Assembly (NCBI RefSeq): GCF_001426885.1
Contig: NZ_LMFP01000028.1
Span: forward strand, 214,760-278,759
DNA length: 64,000 nucleotides
Source of the DNA: Pelomonas sp. Root1444
GTDB lineage: Bacteria > Pseudomonadota > Gammaproteobacteria > Burkholderiales > Burkholderiaceae_C
Direction: 5' to 3'
The notes under the pieces are model-generated. The model searched no databases. It worked only from the letters and a program-made list of their open reading frames with translations, and was not told the origin of the DNA. Positions 29,859-46,363 of this stretch are shown piece by piece (positions within the stretch are counted from its first letter, which is position 1; each line of letters starts with the position of its first letter). A program made the translations under genes and the position numbers.

Positions 29859-30740
29859 GTGCGCGTGGGGCTGCTGATGCGCCTGCTCGTCGGGCTGGTC
29901 TGGCTGCTGAGCTGGCTGCCGTTCCGCGTCCTCTCGGCGCTGGGCTGGGTGATCGGCAGCCTGATCGCCGCCCTGCCCTCGTCGCGCCGCCACATCGGCG
30001 AGGTGAACCTGCGGCTGGCGCTGCCCGACTGGACACCCGCGCAGCGCCAGCGCCTGCTGCGCCGGCATTTCGTCGCCATGGTGCAGATGCTGCTGGAGTA
30101 CGGCTACTGCTGGTTCGCGTCGCGCGAGCGGCTCAAGCGACTGATGCGTATCGAAGGCCTGGAGCACCTGCGCGCGCTGGACGGACGCAACGTGATCCTG
30201 ATGATGCCGCACTTCACCGGGCTGGACCTGGCCGGCCTGCGCGTGTCGCTGGAGACGCCGCTGGTGAGCATCTACTCGGTGCAGAAGGACCCCTGGCTGG
30301 ACGCCTTCTTCCGCGCCAAGCGGCTGCGCTTCGGCACCGGCATCATCTTCGCGCGCCAGCAGGGCACGCGGCCGACGCTGCGGGCGTTGAAGGACGGCTA
30401 CCGCCTGTACTACCTGCCCGACCAGGACTTCGGTCACCGCGACTCGGTCTTCGTGCCCTTCTTCGGCGTGCCGGCGGCCACCATCGGCGGGCTGTCGCGC
30501 ATGGCGGCCGTCACCAAGGCGGCGGTGCTGCCCTGCTACCCGCGCCGCGAGGCCGACGGCTACACGCTGGTCATCGAGCCGGCGCTGGAGAACTTCCCGA
30601 CCGACGACATCGTGGCCGACGCGACACGGATGAACGCCGTCATCGAAGCCCAGGCGCGCCGACAATTGCACCAGTACTTCTGGCTGCACAAGCGCTTCAA
30701 GTCGCGCCCGCCCGGCGAGGCCGACTTCTATTCGCGATGA
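29859..30740 (+). CDS. Lipid A acyltransferase (LpxL/HtrB family)
   Basis: This 293-aa inner-membrane enzyme belongs to the LpxL/LpxM family, which adds a secondary acyl chain to lipid A. It has an N-terminal hydrophobic segment (LLVGLVWLLSWLPFRVLSALGW) and the catalytic HX4D motif HFTGLD near residue 118. Further family motifs are YSVQKDPWLD and PDQDFG. I used the GTG at 29859; an in-frame ATG at 29877 is an alternative. The stop overlaps the lpxO start by 4 bp, so the two lipid A modification steps are coupled. Whether it is the laurate or myristate transferase cannot be decided here. Confidence 0.9.
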   Translation: MRVGLLMRLLVGLVWLLSWLPFRVLSALGWVIGSLIAALPSSRRHIGEVNLRLALPDWTPAQRQRLLRRHFVAMVQMLLEYGYCWFASRERLKRLMRIEGLEHLRALDGRNVILMMPHFTGLDLAGLRVSLETPLVSIYSVQKDPWLDAFFRAKRLRFGTGIIFARQQGTRPTLRALKDGYRLYYLPDQDFGHRDSVFVPFFGVPAATIGGLSRMAAVTKAAVLPCYPRREADGYTLVIEPALENFPTDDIVADATRMNAVIEAQARRQLHQYFWLHKRFKSRPPGEADFYSR

Positions 30741-31657
30741 CTCACGACATCCCCTACATCAAGCTCAGCATCGTCGCGATCTTCATCGCGAGCACGGTCT
30801 ACGTGCACTTCCGCGGCCGCGTGCGGCTGCGCTTCTTCCGCCAGTTGATGGACCACTCCACCTTCATGGCGCCCATCAACTGCCTGATGTACATGTTCTC
30901 CAAGCTGCCGGCCAGGCCCTACCTGCCGGTGGCCGGCTTCCCGGAGCTTAAGCTGCTGGAAGACCACTGGCAGGACATCCGCGCCGAGGCCTTCAAGCTG
31001 GCGGCGGCGGGCGAGATCAAGAAGAGCGACAAGTACGACGACGCCGGCTTCAACAGCTTCTTCAAGACCGGCTGGACGCGCTTTCACCTGAAGTGGTACG
31101 ACGAGGCGCACTCGTCGGCGCGCGAGCTGTGCCCGGTGACTACCGAGCTGCTGCAACGCATCCCGACCGTGAAGGCCGCGATGTTCGCGGCGCTGCCACC
31201 GGGCGGCCGCCTGGTCACGCACCGCGACCCCTTCGCCGGCTCGCTGCGCTACCACCTGGGCCTGGTCACGCCCAACGCCGACAGCTGCTACATCTCGGTG
31301 GACGGCGAACGCTACAGCTGGCGCGACGGCGAGGGCGTCATCTTCGACGAGACCTACCTGCACTACGCCGAGAACCAGTCGGACATGATGCGCATCATCC
31401 TGTTCTGCGACATCGAGCGGCCGCTGAACAACCCGGTGGCGCGCTGGTTCAACCACTTCATCAGCCACACGCTGATCCGCGCGGCGTCCGCCCCCAACTC
31501 GGAGACCGACCGCACCGGCGGCATCAACCGGCTGTTCGCCTACGTGCAGCAGGTGCGCCTGTTCGGCAAGCGCATCAAGGCCCGGAGCCGCTTCGCCTAT
31601 TACGGCTTGCAGTGGTTGATCTTCGGCGGCCTGCTGGTCTGGTGGCTGTTCGGCTGA
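30737..31657 (+). CDS. lpxO: LpxO, lipid A fatty-acid 2-hydroxylase
   Basis: This 306-aa protein is an Fe(II)/2-oxoglutarate dioxygenase of the aspartyl/asparaginyl hydroxylase fold. It has hydrophobic ends (IKLSIVAIFIASTVYVHF and YGLQWLIFGGLLVWWLF) and iron ligands His162, Asp164 (THRDP) and His209 (ETYLHYAENQ), with Arg219 for 2-oxoglutarate. LpxO adds a 2-hydroxyl to a secondary acyl chain of lipid A, using O2. It is translationally coupled to the acyltransferase gene upstream (ATGA), which probably supplies the chain that it modifies. Confidence 0.9.
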   Translation: MTHDIPYIKLSIVAIFIASTVYVHFRGRVRLRFFRQLMDHSTFMAPINCLMYMFSKLPARPYLPVAGFPELKLLEDHWQDIRAEAFKLAAAGEIKKSDKYDDAGFNSFFKTGWTRFHLKWYDEAHSSARELCPVTTELLQRIPTVKAAMFAALPPGGRLVTHRDPFAGSLRYHLGLVTPNADSCYISVDGERYSWRDGEGVIFDETYLHYAENQSDMMRIILFCDIERPLNNPVARWFNHFISHTLIRAASAPNSETDRTGGINRLFAYVQQVRLFGKRIKARSRFAYYGLQWLIFGGLLVWWLFG

Positions 31658-31746
31658 AGCGCCCCGGGTTTGCCCGGCCGTGACGAACGGGCCGGCAAGC
31701 CTGCCTTCGCTAGCATCGAAGGTTTTGGTCCTCCCAAACACCTTCC

Positions 31747-34986
<3,240 letters not shown>

Positions 34987-34990
34987 GGCG

Positions 34991-37309
34991 TCAGGCCAGC
35001 TGCCGCCGCAGCGTCTGGGCGGCCTGCACCATCTGCTGCAGCGCGGCCTCGGTCTCGGGCCAGCCGCGCGTCTTCAGCCCGCAGTCGGGGTTGACCCAGA
35101 GCAGCTCGGGCGGGATGACGGCCGCGGCCTTCTGCAGCAGGCGCAGCATCTCGGCCGCGTCCGGCACGCGCGGCGAGTGGATGTCGTAGACGCCGGGGCC
35201 GATCTCGTTGGGGTAGCGGAAGTCGCCGAAGCCGCGCAGCAGCTCCATGTCGGAGCGGCTGGTCTCGATGGTGATGACGTCGGCGTCCATCGCCGCGATC
35301 TCGGGCAGGATGTCGTTGAACTCCGAGTAGCACATATGGGTGTGGATCTGCGTGTCGTCGCGCACCGGGCTGGCGGCCACGCGGAAGGCGCGCGTCGCCC
35401 ACGCGAGGTAGGCGCCCCAGTCCGCGCGGCGCAGCGGCAGGCCCTCGCGGATGGCGGGCTCGTCGATCTGGATGACGGCGATGCCGGCGGCCTCCAGGTC
35501 GGCCACCTCGTCGCGGATGGCCAGCGCGATCTGCAGGGCCGTGTCGGCGCGCGGCTGGTCGTCGCGCACGAAGGACCATTGCAGGATGGTGATGGGGCCG
35601 GTCAGCATGCCCTTCATCGGCTTGCTAGTGAGGCGCTGCGCGAACACGGTCCAGTCCACCGTCATCGCCTGTGGCCTCGACACGTCGCCGAACAGCACCG
35701 GCGGCTTCACGCAGCGCGAGCCGTAGCTCTGCACCCAGCCGTTGGCCGTGAAGGCAAAGCCCGACAGCTGCTCGCCGAAGTACTCGACCATGTCGTTGCG
35801 CTCCGCCTCGCCGTGCACCAGCACGTCCAGCCCCAGCGCCTCCTGCTTGCGCACGGCCAGTTCGATCTCCCGCTGCATGGCCTGGCGGTAGTCGCCCTCA
35901 GGGAGCTGGCCGCGCTTGAAGGCGGCGCGCGCCGCGCGGATGGCGGGCGTCTGCGGGAAGGAGCCGATGGTGGTCGTCGGGAAAGCAGGCAGCCGCAGGC
36001 GCTGGCGCTGCGCCGCCCGGCGCGCCGCAAACGGCGAGCGGCGCCTGTCGGCATCCGCAGGCAGCGCCTTGACGCGGGCCGCGACGGTGCCGTTGCGCAC
36101 GCGCGGGCTCACGGCGCGGGCCGCATGCGCGACGCGCGCCTCGGCCAGCTCGCGAGCGACGCTGGCTTCGTCGCCCCACAGCGCACGCTTGAGCACGCGC
36201 AGCTCGTCCAGCTTCTCGACGGCACCGGCCAGCCAGCCCTGCAGCTCGGTGTCCAGCGCCTTGTCGTCGCGCAGGCTGAAGGGCACGTGCAGCAGCGAGC
36301 ACGACGGCGCCACCCACAGCCGGCCGCCGCGCAGCGCCTGCACCTTGCGCAACTGGCCGAGCGCCTGGTCGAGGTCGCTGCGCCAGATGTTGCGGCCGTC
36401 GACGACGCCCACCGACAGCTCGCGGTCCTGCGGCAGCTTCATCGCCACGGCCAGCAGCTCACCTGGCGCACGCACGGCGTCCACATGCAGGCCGGCCACG
36501 GGCAACTCGCAGGCCAGGTTCAGGTTGTCGGCCAGCGGCGAGAAGTAGGTGGCCAGCAGCAGCGGCTGGCCCACCACGCCCAGCCGCGCGTAGGCCAGGC
36601 GCAGCGCGTCGGCCCAGGCGGGCGGCAGGTCCAGGCCGAGGATGGGTTCGTCCAGCTGCACCCAGGTCACGCCGCGTGCGGCCAGGCGGGTCAGCAGCTG
36701 CTCGTAGGCGGGCAGCAGGCGCTTCAGCAGCACGAGGCGGTCGAAGCCCTCCTGCTTGCTCTTGCCCAGGTACAGGAAGCTCACCGGCCCCAGCAGCGCG
36801 ACCTTGGGGCTGGCCGGCAGCGCGATGGCCTCGTCCACCTCGGCCAGCAGGCGCTCGGCGTGCAGGCTGAACTGGGTGGCGCCGTCGAACTCGGGCACGA
36901 GGTAGTGGTAGTTGGTGTCGAACCACTTGGTCATCTCCAACGCCGGCACGCCTTCGCCGGGGGCCGCGCCACAGCCGCAGCTGTCGGCGTGCACGTGGGC
37001 GGCCGTGCCGCGGGCCATCGCGAAGTAGCGCTGCAGGGGCGTCTCCCGGCCGGTGAAGCCGAAGCGCGCCGGCTCGCAGCCGAACAGCTGGATGAGGTTG
37101 GCGACATGGTCGTAGAGCGCGAAGTCGCCCACGGTGACATGGTCCAGCCCGGCGTTGCGCTGCAGCGTCCAGTGCCTTGCGCGCAGCGTGGCGGCTTGCG
37201 CTTCCAGGGCGTCGGCGTCCAGCTCGCCGCGCCAGTGGCGCTCCAGCGCCATCTTCAGTTCGCGCTGCTCGCCCATGCGAGGGAAGCCGAGAATATGAGT
37301 CTTGATCAT
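34991..37309 (-). CDS. metE: MetE, cobalamin-independent methionine synthase
   Basis: This 772-aa enzyme moves a methyl group from 5-methyltetrahydropteroyl-triglutamate to homocysteine, giving methionine. The N-terminal domain starts with [13 protein letters not shown]; the C-terminal catalytic domain has [14 protein letters not shown] and the zinc-binding [12 protein letters not shown] and [10 protein letters not shown]. Length is standard. The start codon has no clear ribosome site and lies inside a 14-bp dyad (37304-37347). The gene is divergent from metR, the classical arrangement in which MetR with homocysteine activates metE. Confidence 0.96.
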   Translation of the reverse strand: MIKTHILGFPRMGEQRELKMALERHWRGELDADALEAQAATLRARHWTLQRNAGLDHVTVGDFALYDHVANLIQLFGCEPARFGFTGRETPLQRYFAMARGTAAHVHADSCGCGAAPGEGVPALEMTKWFDTNYHYLVPEFDGATQFSLHAERLLAEVDEAIALPASPKVALLGPVSFLYLGKSKQEGFDRLVLLKRLLPAYEQLLTRLAARGVTWVQLDEPILGLDLPPAWADALRLAYARLGVVGQPLLLATYFSPLADNLNLACELPVAGLHVDAVRAPGELLAVAMKLPQDRELSVGVVDGRNIWRSDLDQALGQLRKVQALRGGRLWVAPSCSLLHVPFSLRDDKALDTELQGWLAGAVEKLDELRVLKRALWGDEASVARELAEARVAHAARAVSPRVRNGTVAARVKALPADADRRRSPFAARRAAQRQRLRLPAFPTTTIGSFPQTPAIRAARAAFKRGQLPEGDYRQAMQREIELAVRKQEALGLDVLVHGEAERNDMVEYFGEQLSGFAFTANGWVQSYGSRCVKPPVLFGDVSRPQAMTVDWTVFAQRLTSKPMKGMLTGPITILQWSFVRDDQPRADTALQIALAIRDEVADLEAAGIAVIQIDEPAIREGLPLRRADWGAYLAWATRAFRVAASPVRDDTQIHTHMCYSEFNDILPEIAAMDADVITIETSRSDMELLRGFGDFRYPNEIGPGVYDIHSPRVPDAAEMLRLLQKAAAVIPPELLWVNPDCGLKTRGWPETEAALQQMVQAAQTLRRQLA

Positions 37310-37347
37310 GATGAATCGAACGATGCTGAAATTGATTCGTCATGATC
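37304..37347. promoter_or_regulatory. Nested dyads with MetR box at the metE start
   Basis: GATCATGATGAATC at 37304-37317 is repeated in reverse complement at 37334-37347 with one mismatch; the left arm covers the metE start codon. Inside it, TGAAATTGATTCG at 37327-37339 matches the MetR consensus TGAA-N5-TTCA in all but the last base. Confidence 0.6.
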
Positions 37348-37361
37348 GACAATCCATGACT

Positions 37362-37391
37362 ATGATTCAAACGAAACATTTTCTGAATCAT
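37362..37391. promoter_or_regulatory. Inverted repeat ahead of metR
   Basis: ATGATTCA at 37362-37369 pairs with TGAATCAT at 37384-37391. The arms carry the same TTCA/TGAA elements as the MetR box, in the metE-metR gap and 15 nt ahead of metR. It may be a second MetR site used for autoregulation. Confidence 0.45.
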
Positions 37392-37405
37392 CACAAGTTC
37401 TGCTC

Positions 37406-38329
37406 ATGCCAACGCCTTTGGAGCTTCGCCAACTGCGCACGTTGGTCGCCCTGCGCGAGGCCGGCAACCTGTCGCGCGCCGCGCAACTGCTGAACCTGAC
37501 GCAGTCCGCGCTGTCCCACCAGCTCAAGGGGCTGGAGGCGCATTACGGCGCCGAGCTGTTCGCGCGCAAGAGCAACCCGCTGGTGTTCGGCGTCGTCGGC
37601 CAGCGGCTGCTGAAGCTGGCGGACGCGGTGCTGCCGCTGGTCGACGAGGCCGACCGCGACGTGGGCCGGCTGGTGGACGGCTCGGCCGGCCAGCTGCGCA
37701 TCGCCGTGGAGTGCCACACCTGCTTCGACTGGCTGATGCCGGCGATGGATGCCTTCCGCGAGCGCTGGCCCGAGGTGGAGCTGGACATCGTCTCCGGCTT
37801 CCAGGCTGATCCCGTCGGCCTGTTGCACCAGGACCGCGCCGAGCTGGCCATCGTGTCCGACGTGGACGCCGACGAGACCGGCGTGGCGGTGCACCCGCTG
37901 TTCAGCTTCGAGATCGTCGCGCTGCTGCCCAAGGGCCATGCGCTGCTGGCCAAGCCCTGGCTGGAGGCGGCCGACTTCGCCGACCACACCCTCATCACCT
38001 ACCCCGTGCCCGACGACATGCTGGACCTCGTGCGCCGCGTGCTCCAGCCCGCCGGCATCACGCCGCCGCGCCGCACCAGCGAGCTGACGGTGGCGATGCT
38101 GCAGCTGGTGGCCAGCGGCCGCGGCTTCGCGGCGCTGCCGCTGTGGGCGGTGGAAGGCTATCTGGCGCGAGGCTACGTGGCGCGCCAGCGCATCGGCGAG
38201 GCGGGCCTGACGGGGCGGCTGTACGCCGTCAGCACCGAGGGCCTGGCGGCCAAGCCCTTCCTGGCCGATTTCGTCCGGCTGATGCGCGAAACCTCGTTGC
38301 GCAATCTGGCTGCGATCAGCTTGCTGTAA
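37406..38329 (+). CDS. metR: MetR, LysR-type activator of metE
   Basis: This 307-aa LysR-family regulator has an N-terminal winged helix-turn-helix (ELRQLRTLVALREAGNLSRAAQLLNLTQSALSHQL, given here in part) and a C-terminal effector domain of the periplasmic-binding type, which binds homocysteine in MetR. The identity rests on its divergent position beside metE, MetR-type boxes between them, and family features such as YGAELFARKSNPL. It probably represses itself and activates metE. Confidence 0.9.
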   Translation: MPTPLELRQLRTLVALREAGNLSRAAQLLNLTQSALSHQLKGLEAHYGAELFARKSNPLVFGVVGQRLLKLADAVLPLVDEADRDVGRLVDGSAGQLRIAVECHTCFDWLMPAMDAFRERWPEVELDIVSGFQADPVGLLHQDRAELAIVSDVDADETGVAVHPLFSFEIVALLPKGHALLAKPWLEAADFADHTLITYPVPDDMLDLVRRVLQPAGITPPRRTSELTVAMLQLVASGRGFAALPLWAVEGYLARGYVARQRIGEAGLTGRLYAVSTEGLAAKPFLADFVRLMRETSLRNLAAISLL

Positions 38330-38350
38330 TCAGCCCCTAGAATGCCGCCG

Positions 38351-38554
38351 GTCAGGAGAGCGCCCCGGTGAAGGTGGGGGCCGCCGAAGGCGCAACAACG
38401 CTCAGGCAGAAGGACTGACAAGACGCGGCGGGTGACAGACACTCGGCGCGTTCCTCACTGGAGAGAGGCCGGTCCTTGAGCCGGCCCACCGAAGGGGCAA
38501 GCCCGAGGCGATTCGCCTGGGGTCAATCTCTCAGGTACCCCGGACGGCGAGGAC
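38351..38554 (+). promoter_or_regulatory. Tandem glycine riboswitch
   Basis: Two glycine aptamers follow one another. The first (38351-38419) has GGAGAG, GCCGAAGGCGCAA and CAGGCAGAAGGAC with a closing GTCAG/CTGAC stem. The second (about 38450-38554) has GGAGAG, CCGAAGGGGCAAG and CTCTCAGGTACCCCGGACG. The switch ends about 30 nt before gcvT, where it should turn on the glycine cleavage genes when glycine is abundant. The 3' part of the leader has no clear intrinsic terminator, so control of translation initiation is more likely. Confidence 0.95.
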
Positions 38555-38584
38555 ATCCAAACCCGAATTCCGTCGGAGCCCTTG

Positions 38585-39697
38585 ATGTCCTCTTTGCTGC
38601 AAACGCCGCTGCACGCCCTCCATCTCGAACTCGGCGCCAAGATGGTGCCCTTCGCCGGCTATGACATGCCGGTGCAATACCCCGCCGGCGTGATGGCCGA
38701 GCACAAGCACACGCGAGTGGCCGCCGGCCTGTTCGACGTGTCGCACATGGGCCAGGTGCGGCTGGTCGGCGCCGATGCCGCCGCCGCGCTGGAGACGCTG
38801 GTGCCCGTTGACATCGTCGACCTCGGCGTGTTCAAGCAGCGCTACGCGCTGTTCACGAACGAGCAAGGCGGCCTGCTGGACGACCTGATGGTCTGCAAGC
38901 GGCCCGACGACCTGTTCGTCGTCGTCAACGCCGGCTGCAAGTCGCAGGACATTGCGCACATGCAAAAGCACATCGGCTCGCGTTGCCAGGTCATCCCCGT
39001 GCCGGAGCGCGCGCTGCTGGCGCTGCAAGGCCCGCAGGCGGTGGACGTGCTGAGCCGCCTGAACCCCGAGGTCGCCAAGCTGACCTTCATGACCGGCGGC
39101 TTCTTCGAGCTGGACGGCATAGCCACCTTCTTGACCCGCTCGGGCTACACCGGCGAGGATGGCTTTGAGATCTCCGTCCACGAGGACGACGCCGTCGCGC
39201 TGGCCCGCAAGCTGTTGGCCCATGCCGAGGTCAAGCCCATTGGTCTCGGCGCGCGCGACTCGCTGCGCCTGGAAGCGGGCCTGTGCCTCTACGGCCACGA
39301 CATCGACGAGACGACCACGCCGGTCGAAGCCTCCATCACCTGGGCCATCCAGAAGGTGCGCCGCGCCGGCGGTGCGCGTGCCGGCGGCTACCCGGGCGCG
39401 GCCGTCATCGACGAGCAGCTCGCCCACGGTGCCGCGCGCAAGCGCGTGGGCCTGGTCGGCAAGGAGCGCATGCCCGTGCGTGAAGGCGCCAAGATCGTCA
39501 CCGCCAACGATGTCGAGATCGGCGTCGTCACCAGCGGCACGCTGGGCCCTACCGTCAACCAGCCGGTGGCGCTGGCCTACATCGGCACGCCGTATGCCGC
39601 CGTCGGCACCGAAGTCTTCGCCATCGTGCGCGACAAGCGCACGCCCATGACCGTCTCCCCCACCCCCTTCACCCCCAACCGCTACTACCGCGGCTAA
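38585..39697 (+). CDS. gcvT: GcvT, glycine cleavage aminomethyltransferase
   Basis: This 370-aa T-protein takes the methylene group from the aminomethyl-lipoyl arm of GcvH and passes it to tetrahydrofolate, releasing ammonia. Family motifs include [39 protein letters not shown] and [16 protein letters not shown] chose the ATG at 38585, preceded by GGAGC; an adjacent TTG at 38582 is less likely. It is the first gene after the glycine riboswitch, 17 bp before gcvH. Confidence 0.96.
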   Translation: MSSLLQTPLHALHLELGAKMVPFAGYDMPVQYPAGVMAEHKHTRVAAGLFDVSHMGQVRLVGADAAAALETLVPVDIVDLGVFKQRYALFTNEQGGLLDDLMVCKRPDDLFVVVNAGCKSQDIAHMQKHIGSRCQVIPVPERALLALQGPQAVDVLSRLNPEVAKLTFMTGGFFELDGIATFLTRSGYTGEDGFEISVHEDDAVALARKLLAHAEVKPIGLGARDSLRLEAGLCLYGHDIDETTTPVEASITWAIQKVRRAGGARAGGYPGAAVIDEQLAHGAARKRVGLVGKERMPVREGAKIVTANDVEIGVVTSGTLGPTVNQPVALAYIGTPYAAVGTEVFAIVRDKRTPMTVSPTPFTPNRYYRG

Positions 39698-39714
39698 TCA
39701 CGGAGCCCTGAACG

Positions 39715-40089
39715 ATGAGCATCAAGTACACCCCCGACCACGAATGGCTCGAAGTCCACGGTGATGGCACCGCGACGGTCGGCATCACCGTGCACGCGCA
39801 GGACGCGCTGGGCGACGTGGTCTTCGTGGACCTGCCCGAGGTCGGCAAGACCTATGCCGAGAAGGAAGTCGCCGGTGTCGTCGAATCCGTGAAGGCCGCG
39901 GCCGACGTCTACATGCCCGTCGACGGCGAGGTCACCGAGGTCAACGAGGCCCTGCGCGACGACCCGGCGCTGGCCAACTCCGACCCGTTGAAGGCCGGCT
40001 GGTTCTTCAAGGTCAAGCTGAGCAACCCCAGCCAGCTCGACGCGCTGATGGACTCGACCGCCTACGACGCCCTGCTCAAGACCCTCTGA
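39715..40089 (+). CDS. gcvH: GcvH, lipoyl carrier protein
   Basis: This 124-aa protein carries the lipoyl arm that shuttles the aminomethyl group between GcvP, GcvT and the dihydrolipoyl dehydrogenase. The lipoylation site is Lys60 in VVESVKAAADVY. The fold is the usual hammerhead (YTPDHEWLEVHGDGTATVGIT). It lies between gcvT and gcvP with short gaps. Confidence 0.96.
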   Translation: MSIKYTPDHEWLEVHGDGTATVGITVHAQDALGDVVFVDLPEVGKTYAEKEVAGVVESVKAAADVYMPVDGEVTEVNEALRDDPALANSDPLKAGWFFKVKLSNPSQLDALMDSTAYDALLKTL

Positions 40090-40110
40090 TCCACCTGCTG
40101 TAGACCTGCC

Positions 40111-42999
<2,889 letters not shown>

Positions 43000-43052
43000 G
43001 GCGCTGGCTCGAAGGCGGCGCGCCGGTGCCCGACAACACCCAAGTACCGGTC

Positions 43053-44906
43053 CTAGCCCTCGTGCGCCAGCCACACCCGATCACGCCCGGCCGCCTTGGC
43101 GGCATACAGGGCTTCGTCGGCGGTCTGCACCAGCAGCTCCGGGTGGCGATCGGCGACGGGCACTTCGGCCGCCAGCCCGATGCTGGCCGTGACATGACCC
43201 GTGGGGCTGGCCGGGTGCGGCAGCGCCCGCGCGCGCAGCGCGGCGACGATGCGCTCGCCCAGCGCCAGCATCTGTGCAGCGCCGGCGCCGGGCACGATGA
43301 AGGCGAACTCCTCGCCGCCGTAGCGGGCCACCAGCTCGCCGCTGCGCCGGCCAACGGTCTCGGCCAGCACGGCCGCGATCTGGCGCAGGCAGTCGTCGCC
43401 GGCGACATGACCCATGCGGTCGTTGTAGGCCTTGAACAGGTCGGCATCCAGCAGGCCCAGCCCGAGCGGCTGGCCGGCCCGCTGCGCGCGCGCCCATTCG
43501 GCCGCCAGCACCGCGTCGAAATGCCGGCGGTTGGCCAGTCCGGTCAGGCCGTCGGTCTGGCTCATCAGCTCGAGCTGCCGGTTGGCCGCCTCCAGCGCCG
43601 CGGTGCGCTCCAGCACGCGGGCTTCCAGCACGCGTTCGCTGTCGGTCAGTGCCTGCACGCGGGCCTGCTCGGCCTGCAGCGCGCGCGCCTGGGCCTGCTC
43701 CTTGTCGGCGCGCATGCGCGCATAGCGGTCGGCCAGCGCCAGCGACAGCAGCAGCAGGTCGACCGCCGAGCCGGCCTGGGTGCCGGCGCTGGTGATCAGG
43801 TTGCTGGGCAGCACGCCCAGGTTGCGCATATGGCCCAGCAGCACGGCCACCAGCAGCACGCTGAAGGCCACGACGAAGAAGTAGGCGCTGCGCTGGCGCT
43901 GCAGCGTGCCGGTGATGCCGCAGGCCAGCAGCAGCGCGGCCGTCGTGGCGCTGCAGACGGCCCAGAACGGCGCCGTCTGCGCGAACCAGCCCATCAGCAA
44001 CGGGATGAGCAGCACATTCAGTGCGATCAGCGCGCGCAGCCCGAGGTCCAGCCGCGGCATGGTCTGCGGCGTGCGCAGCATGCGGCGCGAGAACATCATC
44101 AGCGCGATGGCCGCCACCGAGCCGGGCACGTTCACGCCGCGCTGCTGCCAGTAGGGCGCGTCCGGCCACAGGAAATTGCTGCCGATGCCGGTGAAGCAGG
44201 CCAGCGCCGCCGCGATGCTGCCGGCGAACAGCACGTACCAGCCGAACGACGCGTCGCGCAGCAGCAGGAAGATCACCAGGTTGTAGAGGCCCACCGCCAG
44301 CGCCAGCCCGAAATACAGCATCTGCACGGCCAGCCGGCGCTGGTCGAAGCGCGGGAAGGCGTCGGCGCGCCACAGCCGTGCCGGCACGATCAGCGAGTTG
44401 GCGGACGCCACGCGCAGCATCAACGTCCGCGTCTCGCCCGGCGCCAGCGTGACCGGCACGCTGAAGTTGCCCCCCGGCCAGGGCCGCTGCGCAAAGGCGC
44501 GCTGGTAGCCGGTCTCGTGCCTGACGGCCGTGCCGTCCGGCGCGAGCAACATCACGTCGAGGTATTGCAGCAGCGGATAGCTGATGTCCAGCATCGCCTG
44601 CACGGGCTGGCTGCCGCCGTTGCGCAGCGGCAGGCGCAGCCACACCGCGGCGCCGGTGTAGCCGAACGACACGGCTTCGCCACTGGCCGTGCTCGGCTGC
44701 CAGTCGCCGCGAACCGCCCCGTCCAGGTCCAGCTTGCGGTCGGCGTCCTGCAGCAGCTCCCAGTGCGGCCCCAGCGCCAGCCCATCGGCCGGCAGGGCCT
44801 GCAGGTCGATGCCGCCCGCCCAGGCGACGCCCGACAACAGCCACAACACCCCCACCACGCACCACCGCCAGACCTGGTGGCGCCCGCCCCAACACCTTTT
44901 TTTCAT
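43053..44906 (-). CDS. Membrane diguanylate cyclase (7TMR-DISM, GGDEF)
   Basis: This 617-aa protein has a signal peptide, an extracytoplasmic 7TMR-DISM sensor (about 31-165), seven membrane helices (about 185-390), a coiled linker (about 395-445) and a C-terminal GGDEF domain with an intact GGEEF at 530-534. The I-site position reads RSGE (521-524) rather than RxxD, so product inhibition may be weak. It probably makes c-di-GMP in response to a periplasmic ligand. I chose the ATG at 44906, which begins the signal peptide; seven A residues follow it directly. It lies on the opposite strand between gcvP and sdaA, convergent with gcvP. Confidence 0.9.
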   Translation of the reverse strand: MKKRCWGGRHQVWRWCVVGVLWLLSGVAWAGGIDLQALPADGLALGPHWELLQDADRKLDLDGAVRGDWQPSTASGEAVSFGYTGAAVWLRLPLRNGGSQPVQAMLDISYPLLQYLDVMLLAPDGTAVRHETGYQRAFAQRPWPGGNFSVPVTLAPGETRTLMLRVASANSLIVPARLWRADAFPRFDQRRLAVQMLYFGLALAVGLYNLVIFLLLRDASFGWYVLFAGSIAAALACFTGIGSNFLWPDAPYWQQRGVNVPGSVAAIALMMFSRRMLRTPQTMPRLDLGLRALIALNVLLIPLLMGWFAQTAPFWAVCSATTAALLLACGITGTLQRQRSAYFFVVAFSVLLVAVLLGHMRNLGVLPSNLITSAGTQAGSAVDLLLLSLALADRYARMRADKEQAQARALQAEQARVQALTDSERVLEARVLERTAALEAANRQLELMSQTDGLTGLANRRHFDAVLAAEWARAQRAGQPLGLGLLDADLFKAYNDRMGHVAGDDCLRQIAAVLAETVGRRSGELVARYGGEEFAFIVPGAGAAQMLALGERIVAALRARALPHPASPTGHVTASIGLAAEVPVADRHPELLVQTADEALYAAKAAGRDRVWLAHEG

Positions 44907-44967
44907 GGGGCGGGAGTGTAGGCAGCGCCTGCAACCGTTCCAGCCCAGTTCCTCCCGAAAGGCTCCC

Positions 44968-46356
44968 ATGGCAGTCTCCGTCTTCGACCTCTTCAAGATC
45001 GGCATCGGCCCGAGCAGCTCGCACACCGTCGGGCCGATGCGCGCGGCACGGTTGTTTGGCTTGCGGTTGCAGCATGACGGCCTGCTGCCCAACGTCGCCC
45101 GCGTGCAGGTCATCCTTTACGGCTCGCTCGGCGCCACCGGCAAGGGCCACGGCAGCGACAAGGCCGTGCTGCTGGGCCTGGCGGGGCACGAGCCGGACAC
45201 CGTGGACATCGAGGCCATCCCGCTGCTGCTGGCCGACATCCGCGCCGGCCACCTGCAGATCCTCGGCCAGCACGCCGTCACCTTCGACGAAGCGCGCGAC
45301 CTGGTCTTCAAGCGCCGCGAGACCCTGCCCTTCCACGCCAACGGCATGCGCTGCATCGCCTTCGACGCCGACGGCGCCGAGATCGCCAACCGCGTCTACT
45401 ACTCGGTCGGCGGCGGTTTCGTCGTCAGCGACGAGGTGGCGGCCGACGGCAGCAAGCAAAAGGTCATCGCGCCCGACACCACCGTGCTGCCCTACCCCTT
45501 CAAGTCGGGCGACGAATTGCTGGAGCTGACCAAGCGCCACGGCATCTCCATTGCGGAGTTGATGCGCCGCAACGAATGCCATTGGCGCACGGAGGCCGAG
45601 ATCGACGCCGGCCTGATGAAGATCTGGGACGTCATGCAGGCTTGCGTGACGCGCGGCTGCAAGACCGAGGGCGTGCTGCCCGGCGGCTTCAAGGTCAAGC
45701 GCCGCGCGGCGCAGCTGCACCGCGACCTGACCGCCAACCCCGAGGCCGCGCTGCGCGACCCGCTGCAGGTGATGGACTGGGTCAACCTCTATGCGCTGGC
45801 CGTCAACGAGGAGAACGCCGCTGGTGGCCGCGTCGTCACGGCGCCCACCAACGGCGCCGCGGGCATCGTGCCGGCCGTGCTGCACTACTACACGCGCTTC
45901 GTCCACCACGCCACCGACCGTGGCGTCGTCGACTTCCTGCTGACCGCCGCCGCCATCGGCATCCTTTACAAGGAAAACGCCTCCATCAGCGGCGCCGAGG
46001 TCGGCTGCCAGGGCGAGGTGGGCGTGGCCTGCTCGATGGCTGCGGGTGCGCTCTGTGCCGTCATGGGCGGCACGCCCGAGCAGGTGGAGAACGCCGCCGA
46101 GATCGGCATGGAGCACCACCTGGGCCTGACCTGCGACCCCGTAGGCGGCCTGGTGCAGATCCCCTGCATCGAGCGCAACGCCATCGCCTCGGTCAAGGCC
46201 ATCAACGCGGCGCGCATGGCGCTGCGCGGCGACGGCACGCATTTCGTCAGCCTGGACAAGGTCATCAAGACGATGCGCGACACCGGCGCCGACATGATGA
46301 CCAAGTACAAGGAAACCGCCCGCGGCGGCCTGGCCGTCAACATCGTCGAGTGCTGA
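44968..46356 (+). CDS. sdaA: L-serine ammonia-lyase (iron-sulfur type)
   Basis: This 462-aa enzyme converts L-serine to pyruvate and ammonia. It is the single-chain form: an N-terminal beta domain ([20 protein letters not shown]) and a C-terminal alpha domain with the cysteines expected to hold the [4Fe-4S] cluster ([12 protein letters not shown] and [18 protein letters not shown]). I chose ATG at 44968, after a GAAAGG ribosome site. Downstream of the glycine cleavage genes it can drain serine formed from glycine by serine hydroxymethyltransferase, a common pairing in betaproteobacteria. Confidence 0.95.
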   Translation: MAVSVFDLFKIGIGPSSSHTVGPMRAARLFGLRLQHDGLLPNVARVQVILYGSLGATGKGHGSDKAVLLGLAGHEPDTVDIEAIPLLLADIRAGHLQILGQHAVTFDEARDLVFKRRETLPFHANGMRCIAFDADGAEIANRVYYSVGGGFVVSDEVAADGSKQKVIAPDTTVLPYPFKSGDELLELTKRHGISIAELMRRNECHWRTEAEIDAGLMKIWDVMQACVTRGCKTEGVLPGGFKVKRRAAQLHRDLTANPEAALRDPLQVMDWVNLYALAVNEENAAGGRVVTAPTNGAAGIVPAVLHYYTRFVHHATDRGVVDFLLTAAAIGILYKENASISGAEVGCQGEVGVACSMAAGALCAVMGGTPEQVENAAEIGMEHHLGLTCDPVGGLVQIPCIERNAIASVKAINAARMALRGDGTHFVSLDKVIKTMRDTGADMMTKYKETARGGLAVNIVEC

Positions 46357-46363
46357 AGCGGCC

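Noticed and set aside
31658-31746. Terminator between lpxO and the amidohydrolase gene
   Set aside because: A TTGCC/GGCAA pairing with a GC-rich inner part is present, but the arms do not align well and there is no T-run.
37310-37405. Cobalamin or SAM riboswitch ahead of metE
   Set aside because: The gap is only 96 bp and shows MetR-type dyads, with no B12 box or SAM aptamer pattern.
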